Assembly: GCA_009760855.2 (NCBI GenBank) | Contig: WPIO01000041.1 | Location: 2,710,001-2,774,000 of the forward strand | Length of the DNA stretch: 64,000 nt | Reading direction: 5' to 3' | Origin: Cristatella mucedo | Taxonomy: Eukaryota > Bryozoa > Phylactolaemata > Cristatellidae | Part shown: positions 34,279 through 43,905 of the stretch, one piece after another | Numbering within the stretch: position 1 is the stretch's first letter | Layout: the number at the start of each line of letters is the position of its first letter | Program-made: the position numbers and the translations under genes | The notes under the pieces: model-generated | Databases searched by the model: none | Told to the model about the DNA's origin: nothing | Seen by the model: the letters and a program-made list of their open reading frames with translations, nothing else

Positions 34279-35214
34279 TGCACTGGTGCAGCTCTCAGCT
34301 TAGCCGCGATGGGAGCCCTTGCCTAAGAGGGGGGGGGGTCGACTAGGGCGCCTAGTACAGACCCAGCTCCTGACTCACCTAGCTCAGGTTAGAATGGAGC
34401 TTTATGCAGGCGATGCGGTTAGGAGATGGAGCGACTAATGTGGTTGTCTTAGCGGGTTCGACTTGGACAGCTAGTACAAGCCCGACTCCTGGTCTACCCG
34501 CTAAAGTTAGAATGAAGCCTGGTGCAGACGTTGCGGTCAGGATGTGCACCGACTAATATGCTGAAGTAGAAATAGCAGCGGCGCGCGAGGTCAGGAGTTG
34601 AAAGGAGAGAGAATATAATGAGACGAGTGAGAGCTTACTCGGGCAGCTTTGGTAGTCGAGAGAGACTACGCCCCGAGAGCTGAGAGAGCTGGGGTAGTCG
34701 AGCAGGGACTACGCCCCGAGAGCTCAGAGCTGCAGCTTGGTAGTCGATGCGAGACTACGCTTCGAGAGCACGAGAGACGAACCTACGGCGACGAACAGCT
34801 AAGTGTAACTTAGACTGCGCAGTTGTGTTCTGCCGGCTACTCAGTTAGCTGCTCGTATCTTGGGGTGCTGTAGCAACCCGCCTTCGCAATTGCAAGCGAC
34901 GCGCGCATAGGTTAGTGTATTATACGCGGGCTTCGGGAGTTCGCGAAGTTAACTCCGTCAGGCCGGTACGCGGCGCGTAAACGCACAGGGTAGTTGGTTA
35001 TACTCGGGCTTCGGGAGTTCGCGCAGTTAACTCCGTCGGTCCGGTACGCGCCGCGTAAAGCGCTTGCGCCGGCGCGTAACCACTACTAACAGGCCCACAA
35101 TAAACTGTTGCTTTCGGCACCCAGTTGTGGCCGCCTGTGTTTTAACCGCACTGCTGCACTGCATCACACAGTCCACCGGTAGAGAACCGGGGGACGAACT
35201 TCTACGCGGTTACA
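34279..35214 (+). repeat. 5' LTR (936 bp)
   Basis: Starts TGCACTGGTGC and ends GGTTACA. It contains AATATAATG (TATA-like, near 34613), three GTAGTC...GACTAC hairpins (34652, 34694, 34740), a 78-bp-spaced direct repeat (from 34921 and 34999) and AATAAA at 35099-35104. Confidence 0.93.
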
Positions 35215-35216
35215 TT

Positions 35217-35234
35217 TGGTGACCCTGCTTTTGA
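35217..35234 (+). other. Candidate primer binding site
   Basis: TGGTGACCCTGC begins two bases after the 5' LTR, the expected position for a tRNA 3'-end complement. The tRNA is not assigned here. Confidence 0.6.
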
Positions 35235-35271
35235 TTCGAAACACTTGCAACGTTCTTGATTGGACGTGGGG

Positions 35272-36729
35272 ATGGCGTCGTTTAACGGTTCGGGGCTATT
35301 GAATAACTCCGGCCCAGCGTTCGACATTCTGCAGGCGAGCATAAACGATCGCGCTATTTTTGCTTCGATCAGTCGCTATTTGACTGAGCGTTTACGCGTG
35401 CTTGAGGAAGAGAACGCGCAGCTACGCGCGGCGGCGGCTTCGCGGGTTAGCCGCCCCAGCGCCAGCACACCAGCCGGGTCGGTAACTTCGCCGCCGACCG
35501 GCACCCCGCCAGCTGCGCCGCACGGTGCTCCGACCGTACTTCCTTCGCCATCGCAGTACGCGGTCGGTCTCTTACCGCACCCGTAGGGGTATGCTGCGCC
35601 CACCGCCTTGCGACGCGCCGAAGGTTACGCCCCATACGTTACGACGTGCCCGGCAGGAGTCGCTCCGCCGCACGCTGCTCATGCTTCGCACGCTGCTCAT
35701 GCTTCGCACGCTGCGACCGCTATCTTTCCTTCACCCCGCGCGGAGCCTTTTTCTGCTAACCCTGCTTCCGGTGGCGCGGCAAGCTATCCGCGGCCGGACC
35801 ATTCGGAAAAGCCACAGGCGCACTCGGACGCCGCCCTTATTTTCGCGCCGGCGGCTAATGCGAGCGGAGACTACGCCCGACCTGTCGCTACCCCGCGCGC
35901 TGAGCAGACTCCTCGCACGGCTGAGCCGGCATTGCCGAGCCGGATCTTCGTTGTGCCCGCACCCACAGCCTCATTTGACGGGAGCGTAGAGGCCTCACCG
36001 CTGCAACTGGCACCTTTCCGGGGGGACCTGACGGACTCCTTCCCAAGGTTGATCAGCGACTATGAGGTACTTTCTAGGTCCTGCGGATGGTCTCCGGACC
36101 TTCAGCTATTGCGCTTGGGGGCATATTTTCGCGGCCGAGCGCTCGACGTATATTGCTCGGTCTATGAACGGCTCTGCGCTGAGCCAGGCCAGCGATGTAC
36201 ATTTGAGGAAATGAAAGGTGAACTGGTGCGAACGTTCACCGCTGGCGTGCGTCGCGATGCTGCTCGCGGGGCCCTACACGGTTGTCGCCAGGGCGCTTCG
36301 CAAAGCGTTTATGATTTCTATAGACACCTTGTAGATACTGCAGCCGTCGCTTACCCTACTACTCCGCAGGCGGACCGTGACGCTATGGTCCTCTCCTTGT
36401 TCATTGGGGGCCTTCATCCCGACATTAGCGGCGCCGTCTTTGCCAAAGACTGTGCCTGCCTAGACGAAGCTCTAGCTTTCGCTGAAAGATGCGAAGCCAA
36501 CCCTCGCTTCTTCAGTCGCGGGGCTGCTTCTGCCGTGCACGCCGGCGACCAAGGCCGCCCATACCCACGAGGAAAGGATAGGGCCCCTACTTCGCGCGAT
36601 ATAGAGAGTAAGGTGGATGCATTGGCCGGGCAAATGACCAAGGTGTGTGACCTGCTTGCCGAGGGGAAGAGGGAAAACTTCGACCCCACCCGTAGACAAT
36701 CGTACGAGCCCCCGCCCGGCGCCGCGTAA
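35272..36729 (+). pseudogene. Ty3/gypsy gag, interrupted by an in-frame TAG
   Basis: ATG at 35272 opens a frame with an N-terminal helical segment (YLTERLRVLEEENAQL), then a Pro/Ala-rich stretch. TAG at 35584-35586 stops it. The same frame continues to a TAA at 36727-36729 with a capsid-like (retrotrans_gag) region, roughly 35990-36510, including LAPFRGDLTDSFPRLISDYE and AVYDFYRHL-type sequence. The CCHC zinc knuckle that should follow lies in the +1 frame at 36779-36820. The TAG could be a point mutation or a natural recoding site; one copy cannot tell. Confidence 0.8.
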
Positions 36730-36778
36730 GCCCTTTAATTCTTCATCCGGCTTCCATACCAAGGAAGGCCGCCCCCTC

Positions 36779-36820
36779 TGCAGGATTTGTTCCAAACCAG
36801 GCCACACCGCTGGTAACTGC
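36779..36820 (+). other. CCHC zinc knuckle (nucleocapsid), out of frame with gag
   Basis: CRICSKPGHTAGNC fits C-x2-C-x4-H-x4-C. It lies in frame 2 within an open stretch that ends at TGA 37220-37222, while gag is in frame 1. This is evidence of a frameshift, either programmed or by mutation. Confidence 0.88.
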
Positions 36821-37237
36821 CCACAGGCCGACCTGACCATCGGGCGTAGGCCATTCGCACACAACAGTCGGCGGTCCGACGACCGGGTGCAGGCTGCCAT
36901 GGGTCACAGGAATGGCTGGGCGGACGCAGGACGTGGCAGGCCGTTCCATTACGAGTCGGCTGATCGAAGCCCTAGCGAGCCAGTACGCTACAATCCAGGT
37001 GGTTCCCCTCCACACCTTTCGGCCTGGCAACCCCATGGGCCGGAATCTTCCGGTTCTCTTGGTGGGAGTAGGGACGCGAACTATGCTTCGGCTGGGTGGA
37101 TACCTTCATCCTCGACCGGCGTCCAGACACAGCCTATGGCTGGCCAGGTATCTGAGAGCGGTTTTGGTCGGGATGGCTGCGGTTTCTGGGACGCTCGGTC
37201 GGCACCGTCTCAACAGGAGTGACTAGCACGGGCGCCG

Positions 37238-40200
37238 ATGCGGCATGAAGCCGTGGACACCGCCCCCCCCCCCGCCCCACACACCATCGCCCCACACACC
37301 ATCGCGCTGGTGAAGGTGAATGGTGTCCTGATCCCTGCACTATGGGACACCGGTGCGAATATTTCCTTGATATCGGCCTCCCTCGCCCAACGGTTGTGTC
37401 TCCCCTTATCGATGGTGTTTGTTCGGGCCTCCAGTATAACGGGTTCTACCCTACCTATAATCGGGGCCGTGACAGCGAGCGTGCAAGTGGGAAGCATCAC
37501 CCGCGAGCACCAATTTTATGTCACCACCGAGTCTCTGCAACCGCTGCTGCTGGGTACCAACTTTCTTGCTACTCTCCCGCCCGTCACGTACGACTATAGG
37601 CACGGAGCCGTGCAGGTGGGTGACCACCATCTACCGCTTGTAGGTCCCTCTGAGGCTGTACCTCGTCCGCGCCAGGTGTGCCTTGCGACAGACATCACGA
37701 TTGCCCCACGCTGCCAACGCTTACTGCAGGGCGTAATGGAGGGACCCCCTACATTAGGTCTTCTCCTTTTCGAGGCAAATGCTGACCGACTTAATGGTAA
37801 AGGGCTCACAGCTGCTCGGGCCGTGGTGGCTCCGATGGGCGGACTTCTGCCAGTTAGAATCTTAAATATGTCAACATGTTCGGTTTTTCTGAAAAAAGGG
37901 ACCTGCCTCGGCTTCGCTGAACCGGTGTTCCCTGCCGCCGACTCTCCTGACAGACGGCCCCCCACCAACCGCGTGGGCTTCGTCGGTACGGATAGTGTGC
38001 AATTCAACCTATCCCAGTCGGATCTCTCTGAGACCCAGAAAAGAGCCCTCACTCAATTGTTGTCGACCTTTTGCGATGTATTCGCGACCAACAATCTGGA
38101 CCTGGGCCTAATGGACTCTGTCACCCACAGGATTGACACTCGCAACGCAGCGCCTATTCACTGTAGGCCGTATCCGGTCCCCCAGGCCCTGCGACACGAA
38201 ATTGTCCATCAAATCGACGAAATGTTGGAAGGAGGAATCATTGAGCCCAGTGTTGGCCCGTGGTCCTCTCCTGTCATCCTGGTGAAGAAGAAGGATGGTA
38301 CTTACCGGTTCTGCGTAGACTATAGGAAGTTGAACTCGGTCACTGTTAAGGACTGTTATCCGCTACCTCGACCCGATGAGGTCAGCCAGTTGTTGGGTGG
38401 GGCACACTACTTTAGTACGCTAGATTTAGCATCGGGATATTGGCAGGTTGCTGTTCACCCCGACGATAGACAGAAGACTGCGTTCACCACTTATCGAGGG
38501 AAATTCCAATTTTTGAAAATTAGTTTCGGGCTATGTAATGCGCCTAGCACATTTCAGCGTGCCATGGACTATTGTCTAGCCAATCTCAACTGGTCCGAAT
38601 GCCTTGTCTACCTAGACGACATTCTGATATTCTCGAGAACCTTTGAGGACCATTTGTCGCGTCTGTCGATAGTCTTGGAGCGCCTACGCTCCAATGGTCT
38701 TAAGGTAAAACCGTCAAAATGCCAATTCGCGCGGCAAACAGTACGCTACCTTGGGCATATGTTGTCATCTGCCGGGATGCGGCCAGACCCCGAGAACGTC
38801 GCCAAGGTGAAGGCATACCCGCGACCACACTCGCTCGCCACAGTGCGTCAGTTCCTGGGGTTGGCGTCATACTATCGCAAGTTTATCCCTGCTTTTGCTA
38901 AAGTGGCTACACCGTTGACCAATCTGCTCCGCAAGGCCAAGCGTTTTGAATGGACTGCAGATTGCAAACAAGCATTCGCTGTTCTCCGGGACCATCTGAG
39001 TAGGGAGCCGGTTCTTCGATTTCCAGATTTTTCAATACCCTTCGTGCTCTGCACTGACGCAAGCGCAGCTGCTGTAGGGGCAGTGCTAGGACAAGTAGTT
39101 GATGGCAAAGAGCACCCCGTCGCCTACTACAGCCACGTCTTAAACGATACCGAACGCCGTTATTCGACTGTCGAACGAGAGGCTCTTGCGGTAGTGACTG
39201 CCGTACGCCACTTCTGCGGGTATCTGTATGGACACAAGTTCTTGGTCCTCACCGACCATCAACCACTCGTATGGGTCCTGCGAGGCAACCATGACTCCAA
39301 CCGCTTGGCTCGGTGGGGTCTTGAATTGCAGGAGTACGACATGGAGGTCCGGTACCGTTGCGGCAAGGCTAATTCCAACGCCGACGCCCTCTCGCGTGTT
39401 CCTACTGAACCGGAGCATCAAGTAGCTAATGCTGTTATGGCCGCTGTGGCTGACCCAACCTTCGTCCGCGAGGCTCAAAATTGTGATCCGTTGCTGTACT
39501 GTGTACTGGCCACGTTACAGGGCCATGATCGAAGCAACTGCTCTGCTGAGCATATCCGCTATGCCAACGCTGAGCTGGACATGTTTGCAATCATGCCGAA
39601 CGGCTGCCTTTACCGAAAGGATCCAGCTCGGCGAAACAGGCAACTAGTTTTACCGGCTCACCTGAGGGAATGCGTCTTGCGAGAATGCCATGCCGGCCTC
39701 TTTGGAGCTCATCTAGGGCGACAGAAGACGCTTAAAAAAATTCAGGATAAGTATTTCTGGCCAAGCATGACCGAGGACGTCGCTACCTGGGTGAGGACGT
39801 GCGTTTCATGCCACACTAGAAAGCCCCCAAAGGAGAGGGCTCGGGTGCCCCTCCAAAGCATCCCCGTAGAACGACCGTGGCAGAGAGTCGCCATGGACAT
39901 CGTGCAGATGCCTGTCTCTGGAGCCGGAAACCGCTATCTGTTGGTGATGACCGACTGTTTCACCAAGTGGCCAGAGGTTCGCGCGATTCCCGACCAAACG
40001 GCCTCCACGTGTGCACGCGTGTTCGTTGAGGAGATTGTATGCCGACATGGCGTACCCGAGCAAATCCTCTCAGATCGTGGTGCTAATTTCCTTTCTCGAA
40101 TGATGGAACGCGTGTGCCGCCTACTCTCTGTTGAACGGCTCCATACATCCCCGTATCATCCTCAAACAGACGGTCTAGTTGAACGTTTTAATCGTACGCT

Positions 40201-41140
40201 GGTAGAGATGCTCTCTATGTACGTGAGGACGGACCAGCGCGACTGGGATACGTATGTGCCCTACGTACTTTTTGCTTACCGCACGAGCTATCACGATTCG
40301 GTTCGGTGCACGCCTTTCTTCATGGAGCATGGGAGGGAGGCACGGCTACCCGTAGACCTGGTCTTGCCAGTCGACGATCCTTGTGACCCAGTGGACGATT
40401 ACGCGATCGCGGTCCGTGATAAACTCATTGGGGGCCTTCATCCCGACATTAGCTGCGCCGTCTTTGCCAAAGACTGTGCCTGCCTAGACGAAGCTCTAGC
40501 TTTCGCTGAAAGATGCGAAGCCAACCCTCGCTTCTTCAGTCGCGGGGCTGCTTCTGCCGTGCACGCCGGCGACCAAGGCCGCCCATACCCATCAGGAAGG
40601 GATAGGGCCCCTATTTCGCGCGATATAGAGAGTAAGGTGGATGCATTGACCGAGCAAATGACCCAGGTGTGTGACCTGCTTGCCAAAGGTCAGAGGGGAA
40701 CCCTCGAACCCCCCACAAAGCAGTCGTATCAGCCGCGAGGTAGGCCGTTCGTACAGAACAGTCGGCGGCCCGACTACCGGGTTCAGGCTGCCATGGGCTA
40801 CAGAGATAGATGGGTGGACGCAGGACGTGGCATAACGTCCCAGTACGGGTCAGCTTATCGAAGCCACGGAGAGTACGGGCCACCATACCCCAGTCGCGAG
40901 GGTTCACGGCCACACTCGGGGGATTGGCGATCATTCGGGTCGGTGTCGCCCGGTTCTCTTGGTCCAAGTGGGTACGTGGGCCGTGCTTCGGCTGGTTGGG
41001 CACCTTCGCTCTCGACAGGCGTCCATACCTATCCCAGGGCTTACCAGGCCTCTGAGAGTGGTTTCGGTCTTCATGGCTACGGCTTCCGGGAGGCTCGACT
41101 GGCCCGCCACAACAGGAGCCACTACCGCCGGCGCCGATGA
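37238..41140 (+). CDS. Ty3/gypsy pol (PR-RT-RNase H-IN) fused to a gag C-terminal segment, 1300 aa
   Basis: Open for 1300 codons. Residues by position: aspartic protease DTGA at 37-40; RT with YLDD from residue 458; RNase H D607 in LCTDASAAAVGA; integrase HHCC zinc finger about 807-860; catalytic D887, D946 and E982 with D-x58-D-x35-E spacing (MDIVQMP, SDRGANF, DGLVERFNRTL). From about residue 1065 the protein changes into a partial gag copy (IGGLHPDIS onward), so the integrase lacks its normal C-terminal region. The frame is uninterrupted through the junction. The usual start is unclear because the same frame is closed by TGA at 37220-37222 just upstream. Confidence 0.9.
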   Translation: MRHEAVDTAPPPAPHTIAPHTIALVKVNGVLIPALWDTGANISLISASLAQRLCLPLSMVFVRASSITGSTLPIIGAVTASVQVGSITREHQFYVTTESLQPLLLGTNFLATLPPVTYDYRHGAVQVGDHHLPLVGPSEAVPRPRQVCLATDITIAPRCQRLLQGVMEGPPTLGLLLFEANADRLNGKGLTAARAVVAPMGGLLPVRILNMSTCSVFLKKGTCLGFAEPVFPAADSPDRRPPTNRVGFVGTDSVQFNLSQSDLSETQKRALTQLLSTFCDVFATNNLDLGLMDSVTHRIDTRNAAPIHCRPYPVPQALRHEIVHQIDEMLEGGIIEPSVGPWSSPVILVKKKDGTYRFCVDYRKLNSVTVKDCYPLPRPDEVSQLLGGAHYFSTLDLASGYWQVAVHPDDRQKTAFTTYRGKFQFLKISFGLCNAPSTFQRAMDYCLANLNWSECLVYLDDILIFSRTFEDHLSRLSIVLERLRSNGLKVKPSKCQFARQTVRYLGHMLSSAGMRPDPENVAKVKAYPRPHSLATVRQFLGLASYYRKFIPAFAKVATPLTNLLRKAKRFEWTADCKQAFAVLRDHLSREPVLRFPDFSIPFVLCTDASAAAVGAVLGQVVDGKEHPVAYYSHVLNDTERRYSTVEREALAVVTAVRHFCGYLYGHKFLVLTDHQPLVWVLRGNHDSNRLARWGLELQEYDMEVRYRCGKANSNADALSRVPTEPEHQVANAVMAAVADPTFVREAQNCDPLLYCVLATLQGHDRSNCSAEHIRYANAELDMFAIMPNGCLYRKDPARRNRQLVLPAHLRECVLRECHAGLFGAHLGRQKTLKKIQDKYFWPSMTEDVATWVRTCVSCHTRKPPKERARVPLQSIPVERPWQRVAMDIVQMPVSGAGNRYLLVMTDCFTKWPEVRAIPDQTASTCARVFVEEIVCRHGVPEQILSDRGANFLSRMMERVCRLLSVERLHTSPYHPQTDGLVERFNRTLVEMLSMYVRTDQRDWDTYVPYVLFAYRTSYHDSVRCTPFFMEHGREARLPVDLVLPVDDPCDPVDDYAIAVRDKLIGGLHPDISCAVFAKDCACLDEALAFAERCEANPRFFSRGAASAVHAGDQGRPYPSGRDRAPISRDIESKVDALTEQMTQVCDLLAKGQRGTLEPPTKQSYQPRGRPFVQNSRRPDYRVQAAMGYRDRWVDAGRGITSQYGSAYRSHGEYGPPYPSREGSRPHSGDWRSFGSVSPGSLGPSGYVGRASAGWAPSLSTGVHTYPRAYQASESGFGLHGYGFREARLARHNRSHYRRRR

Positions 41141-41560
41141 GGCAGGAAGTGGTGGGCACCAGTGCCCATGCACCGCACACTCTTGCACCGGTGATGGTGA
41201 ATGAGGTGCTGGTTACCGGACTTTGGGACACAGGTGCCAATATCTCACTGATGGCGGCCTCTTTTGCCCGCAAGCTGTGCCTTCCCTTGTCGATAGAGTC
41301 AGTTCGGGCGTCCAGTATCACGGGTTCTTCCCTGCCTATAATAGGGGCCGTGACAGCGAGCGTGCAAGTGGGAGGTATCACCCGTGAGCGCCAATTCTAT
41401 GTCACCACCGAGTCTCTGCAGCCGTTGCTGCTGGGAACTGACTTTCTTGTCTCCCTGCCGCCGGTCACCTACGACTATGGGCGTGGAACCGTGCAGGTGG
41501 GTGACCACCATCTACCACTGGTGGGTCACTCGGAGGCTTTAGCTCAGCCACAACAGAGCC
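40432..41560 (+). repeat. Internal duplicated gag-protease segment inside pol
   Basis: Matches 36403-37690 in direct orientation. The first ~250 bp are nearly identical to gag. The rest is clearly diverged and lacks the ~100-bp block carrying the zinc knuckle. It ends near a long C-run at 41560-41573, after which pol-tail-like sequence resumes. Confidence 0.88.
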
Positions 41561-41580
41561 CCCCCCCCCCCCCGAGCTAA
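41137..41580 (+). CDS. Second protease domain (partial), -1 frame overlapping the pol ORF end
   Basis: ATGA overlap at 41137-41140 with the 1300-aa ORF. It encodes LWDTGANISLM and AQVxLGTDF-like sequence of an aspartic protease. It aligns with the first protease (residues 1-140 of pol) but with substitutions, and ends at TAA 41578-41580 after the C-run. It is probably a passenger of the duplication; whether it is made is unknown. Confidence 0.7.
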   Translation: MRQEVVGTSAHAPHTLAPVMVNEVLVTGLWDTGANISLMAASFARKLCLPLSIESVRASSITGSSLPIIGAVTASVQVGGITRERQFYVTTESLQPLLLGTDFLVSLPPVTYDYGRGTVQVGDHHLPLVGHSEALAQPQQSPPPPPS

Positions 41581-42046
41581 GGTCAGGCAGAGCAGTTCGC
41601 CGAAGCTGGTGGATGCGCAGCTAGGCATAGTAGGCAAAACTAATGCCAGTGTTTCAGTTGCAGGCGACGATAAATCGACGCCGAGGCCTCGGACTCGTCC
41701 ACATCAACCACGGCCAACCGGCTTGGATGCGAACATTCCCACGGTTACTAGGTTCTCGGTTGCGACGCCGCCAGCTGTGGACCCGGCTCCACCACAGTTT
41801 CGCGGCAGCGATGCGGCTCTGCCGGAGCCAGCTTCACAGACAGGTCACCATATCGGGGCCGCTACTCGCAGCATACATGAAGGTGGAGCGATGCGTCCGA
41901 ACTCTCGCCCTCTGGCCGAGCGGCAGGGCGACCCAGAAGACGACGACCGCCGTTCTTCAACTGTGCATGAGGATAACCTATACTATTTGCAGCGCCGCGA
42001 CCGCGAGCGTAGGCCTAATCCTCGATATCGAGATATGTGGTGCTAA
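41570..42046 (+). pseudogene. Displaced C-terminal pol tail
   Basis: In the same frame as pol (frame 2). It is Pro/Arg-rich and ends RRSSTVHEDNLYY...PRYRDMW before a stop at 42046. Its position before the polypurine tract and its basic, Pro-rich character suggest the original end of the integrase ORF, cut off by the inserted gag-protease segment. Confidence 0.5.
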
Positions 42047-42201
42047 TGCAAGGCCTCCGGAGCGTTGCATTAACACCACCCCGGAAGGGCCAAAGTGTCG
42101 GATCAGTCCATTGAGGGGCTCCATGCTTTTTTTTCCCACTTGGGCCAGTGGTTTTTTTTTAACGCCGGACCCCGGACTGATCAGATACGAGGCCGTATCT
42201 C

Positions 42202-42218
42202 GCGAGGAAGGAGAGTAA
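42202..42218 (+). other. Polypurine tract
   Basis: Purine-rich GCGAGGAAGGAGAGTAA immediately before the 3' LTR, the expected plus-strand primer site. Confidence 0.8.
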
Positions 42219-43117
42219 TGCACTGGTGCAGCTCTCAGCTTAGCCGCGATGGGAGCCCTTGCCTTAGAGGGGGGGGGGGGTCGACTAGGGCGCCTAGTAC
42301 AGACCCAGCTCCTGACTCACCTAGCTCAGGTTAGAATGGAGCTTTATGCAGGCGATGCGGTTAGGAGATGGAGCGACTAATGTGGTTGTCTTAGCGGGTT
42401 CGACTTGGACAGCTAGTACAAGCCCGACTCCTGGTCTACCCGCTAAAGTTAGAATGAAGCCTGGTGCAGACGTTGCGGTCAGGATGTGCACCGACTAATA
42501 TGCTGAAGTAGAAATAGCAGCGGCGCGCGAGGTCAGGAGTTGAAAGGAGAGAGAATATAATGAGACGAGTGACAGGGCGGAGGGACAGCTTTGGTAGTCG
42601 AGAGACTACGCCCCGAGAGCTGAGAGAGCTGGGGTAGTCGAGCAGAGACTACGCCCCGAGAGCTCATGGCTGCAGCTTGGTAGTCGATGCGAGACTACGC
42701 TTCAAGAGCACGAGAGGCAAACCTACGGCGACGAACAGCTAAGTGTAACTTAGACTGCGCAGTTGTGTTCTGCCGGCTACTCAGTTAGCTGCTCGTATCT
42801 TGGGGTGCTGTAGCAACCCGCCTTCGCAATTGCTAGCGACGCGCGCATAGGTTAGTGTATTATACGCGGGCTTCGGGAGTTCGCGAAGTTAACTCCGTCG
42901 GTCCGGTACGCGGCGCGTAAACGCACAGAGTAGTTGGTTATACTCGGGCTTCGGGAGTTCGCGCACTTGCGCCGGCGCGTAACCACTACTAACAGGCCCA
43001 CAATAAACTGTTGCTTTCGGCACCCAGTTGTGGCCGCCTGTGTTTTAACCGCACTGCAGCACTGCATCACACAGTCCACCGGTAGAGAGCCGGGGGACGA
43101 ACCTCTACGCGGTTACA
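42219..43117 (+). repeat. 3' LTR (899 bp)
   Basis: Same termini and features as the 5' LTR but with a deletion of about 37 bp removing most of the second direct-repeat copy near 42965, plus scattered substitutions. AATAAA is at 43002-43007. Confidence 0.93.
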
Positions 43118-43400
43118 GTCTTGATGTATCATGTTTTTGGTAATTAAGGTGCTTCGGCGCACGAGGGGGCAAAGCCACTGGTGACTAGTAGCAATACTAG
43201 GCCAATGGGCGGACTGCATCCTGGTTGGCCAGTTAGGTTAGTTAACGCCCGAAGGGCTGAAGAGCCACCGCACGAGCTTGGCCCGTTCAGGCAACGCCCA
43301 AAGACTCCGAGAGCCACCGCACGTCGCTGTATGATAGGTTGCTCCACGACAGTTACGTTACTGAACGTAGGCTCACACTTAACCACGGAGCCGATGATGT
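43118..43400. other. Unassigned DNA right of the LTR element
   Basis: Short ORFs on both strands, none recognised. A direct repeat (GAGCCACCGCACG) lies at about 43261-43325. Confidence 0.4.
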
Positions 43401-43401
43401 T

Positions 43402-43602
43402 TTCTTCTAGTGAATACTAGGTCATTCTGGAGCAGCAGTGTACATCCACACTTCGTCTAGATGCTACTTTCTTCTAGTGAATTCTAGGTCATTCTGGAGC
43501 AGCAGTGGACATCCACACTTCGTCTAGATGCTACTTTTTTCTAGTGAATTCTAGGTCATTCTGGAGTAGCAATGTACATCCACATTTCGTCTAGATGCTA
43601 CT
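43402..43602. repeat. 67-bp tandem repeat, three copies
   Basis: Copies begin TTCTAGTGAATxCTAGGTCATTCTGGAG at 43402, 43469 and 43536, each ending CGTCTAGATGCTACT. Confidence 0.92.
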
Positions 43603-43644
43603 CGAGATAGGCTGTCCGAAGCTCATCTTGATGGATATGTTTTT

Positions 43645-43905
43645 TAATATCTAAGTCACACTTGGTTTGCCCATATATGATAAGTTGGTTTTATTGTCAT
43701 GTAATTCGAGAAAATTTGCTGCCATCCAAGCGTGAATATCTGTAATACATGCAGCAAGGGAGTAGAGCGAGCTTGACGAGCTGGTAGCCAGGGAGGAATC
43801 CAAGCAGAGGCACGGCTGTTTGTCGTCTGCATAAAAATGAAAGACTGCACAGTACTTGGCGATTACATCGGCAACAAGGAGAGTGTTAATTGCGAAAAGA
43901 AGTGT
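43645..43905 (-). mobile_element. LINE-A RT fragment
   Basis: Minus ORF 43651-43971 with VFHFYADDKQPCLCLD (RT catalytic motif intact), DIHAWMAANFLELHDNKTNLS. The rest of the element is absent or at 44165. Confidence 0.8.

Larger units (their letters stand above)
34279..43117 (+). mobile_element. Chimeric Ty3/gypsy-type LTR retrotransposon, full length but defective
   Basis: Two LTRs (34279-35214 and 42219-43117) begin TG and end CA. They flank a primer-binding-like site, gag, protease, RT, RNase H, integrase and a polypurine tract. The order PR-RT-RH-IN is that of Ty3/gypsy (Metaviridae-like) elements. Integrase is fused in frame to a second partial gag, followed by a second protease, then a piece of the original pol tail. 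Defects: an in-frame TAG in gag, a frame change before the zinc knuckle, a TGA before protease, and an insertion in the integrase C-terminus. The flanking 5 bp (AGAGG left, GTCTT right) do not match, so no target duplication is seen. Confidence 0.92.

Noticed and set aside
35525-35989. 154-codon ORF overlapping gag in another frame
   Set aside because: A shadow of the GC-rich gag frame with Arg/Leu-rich composition and no motif.
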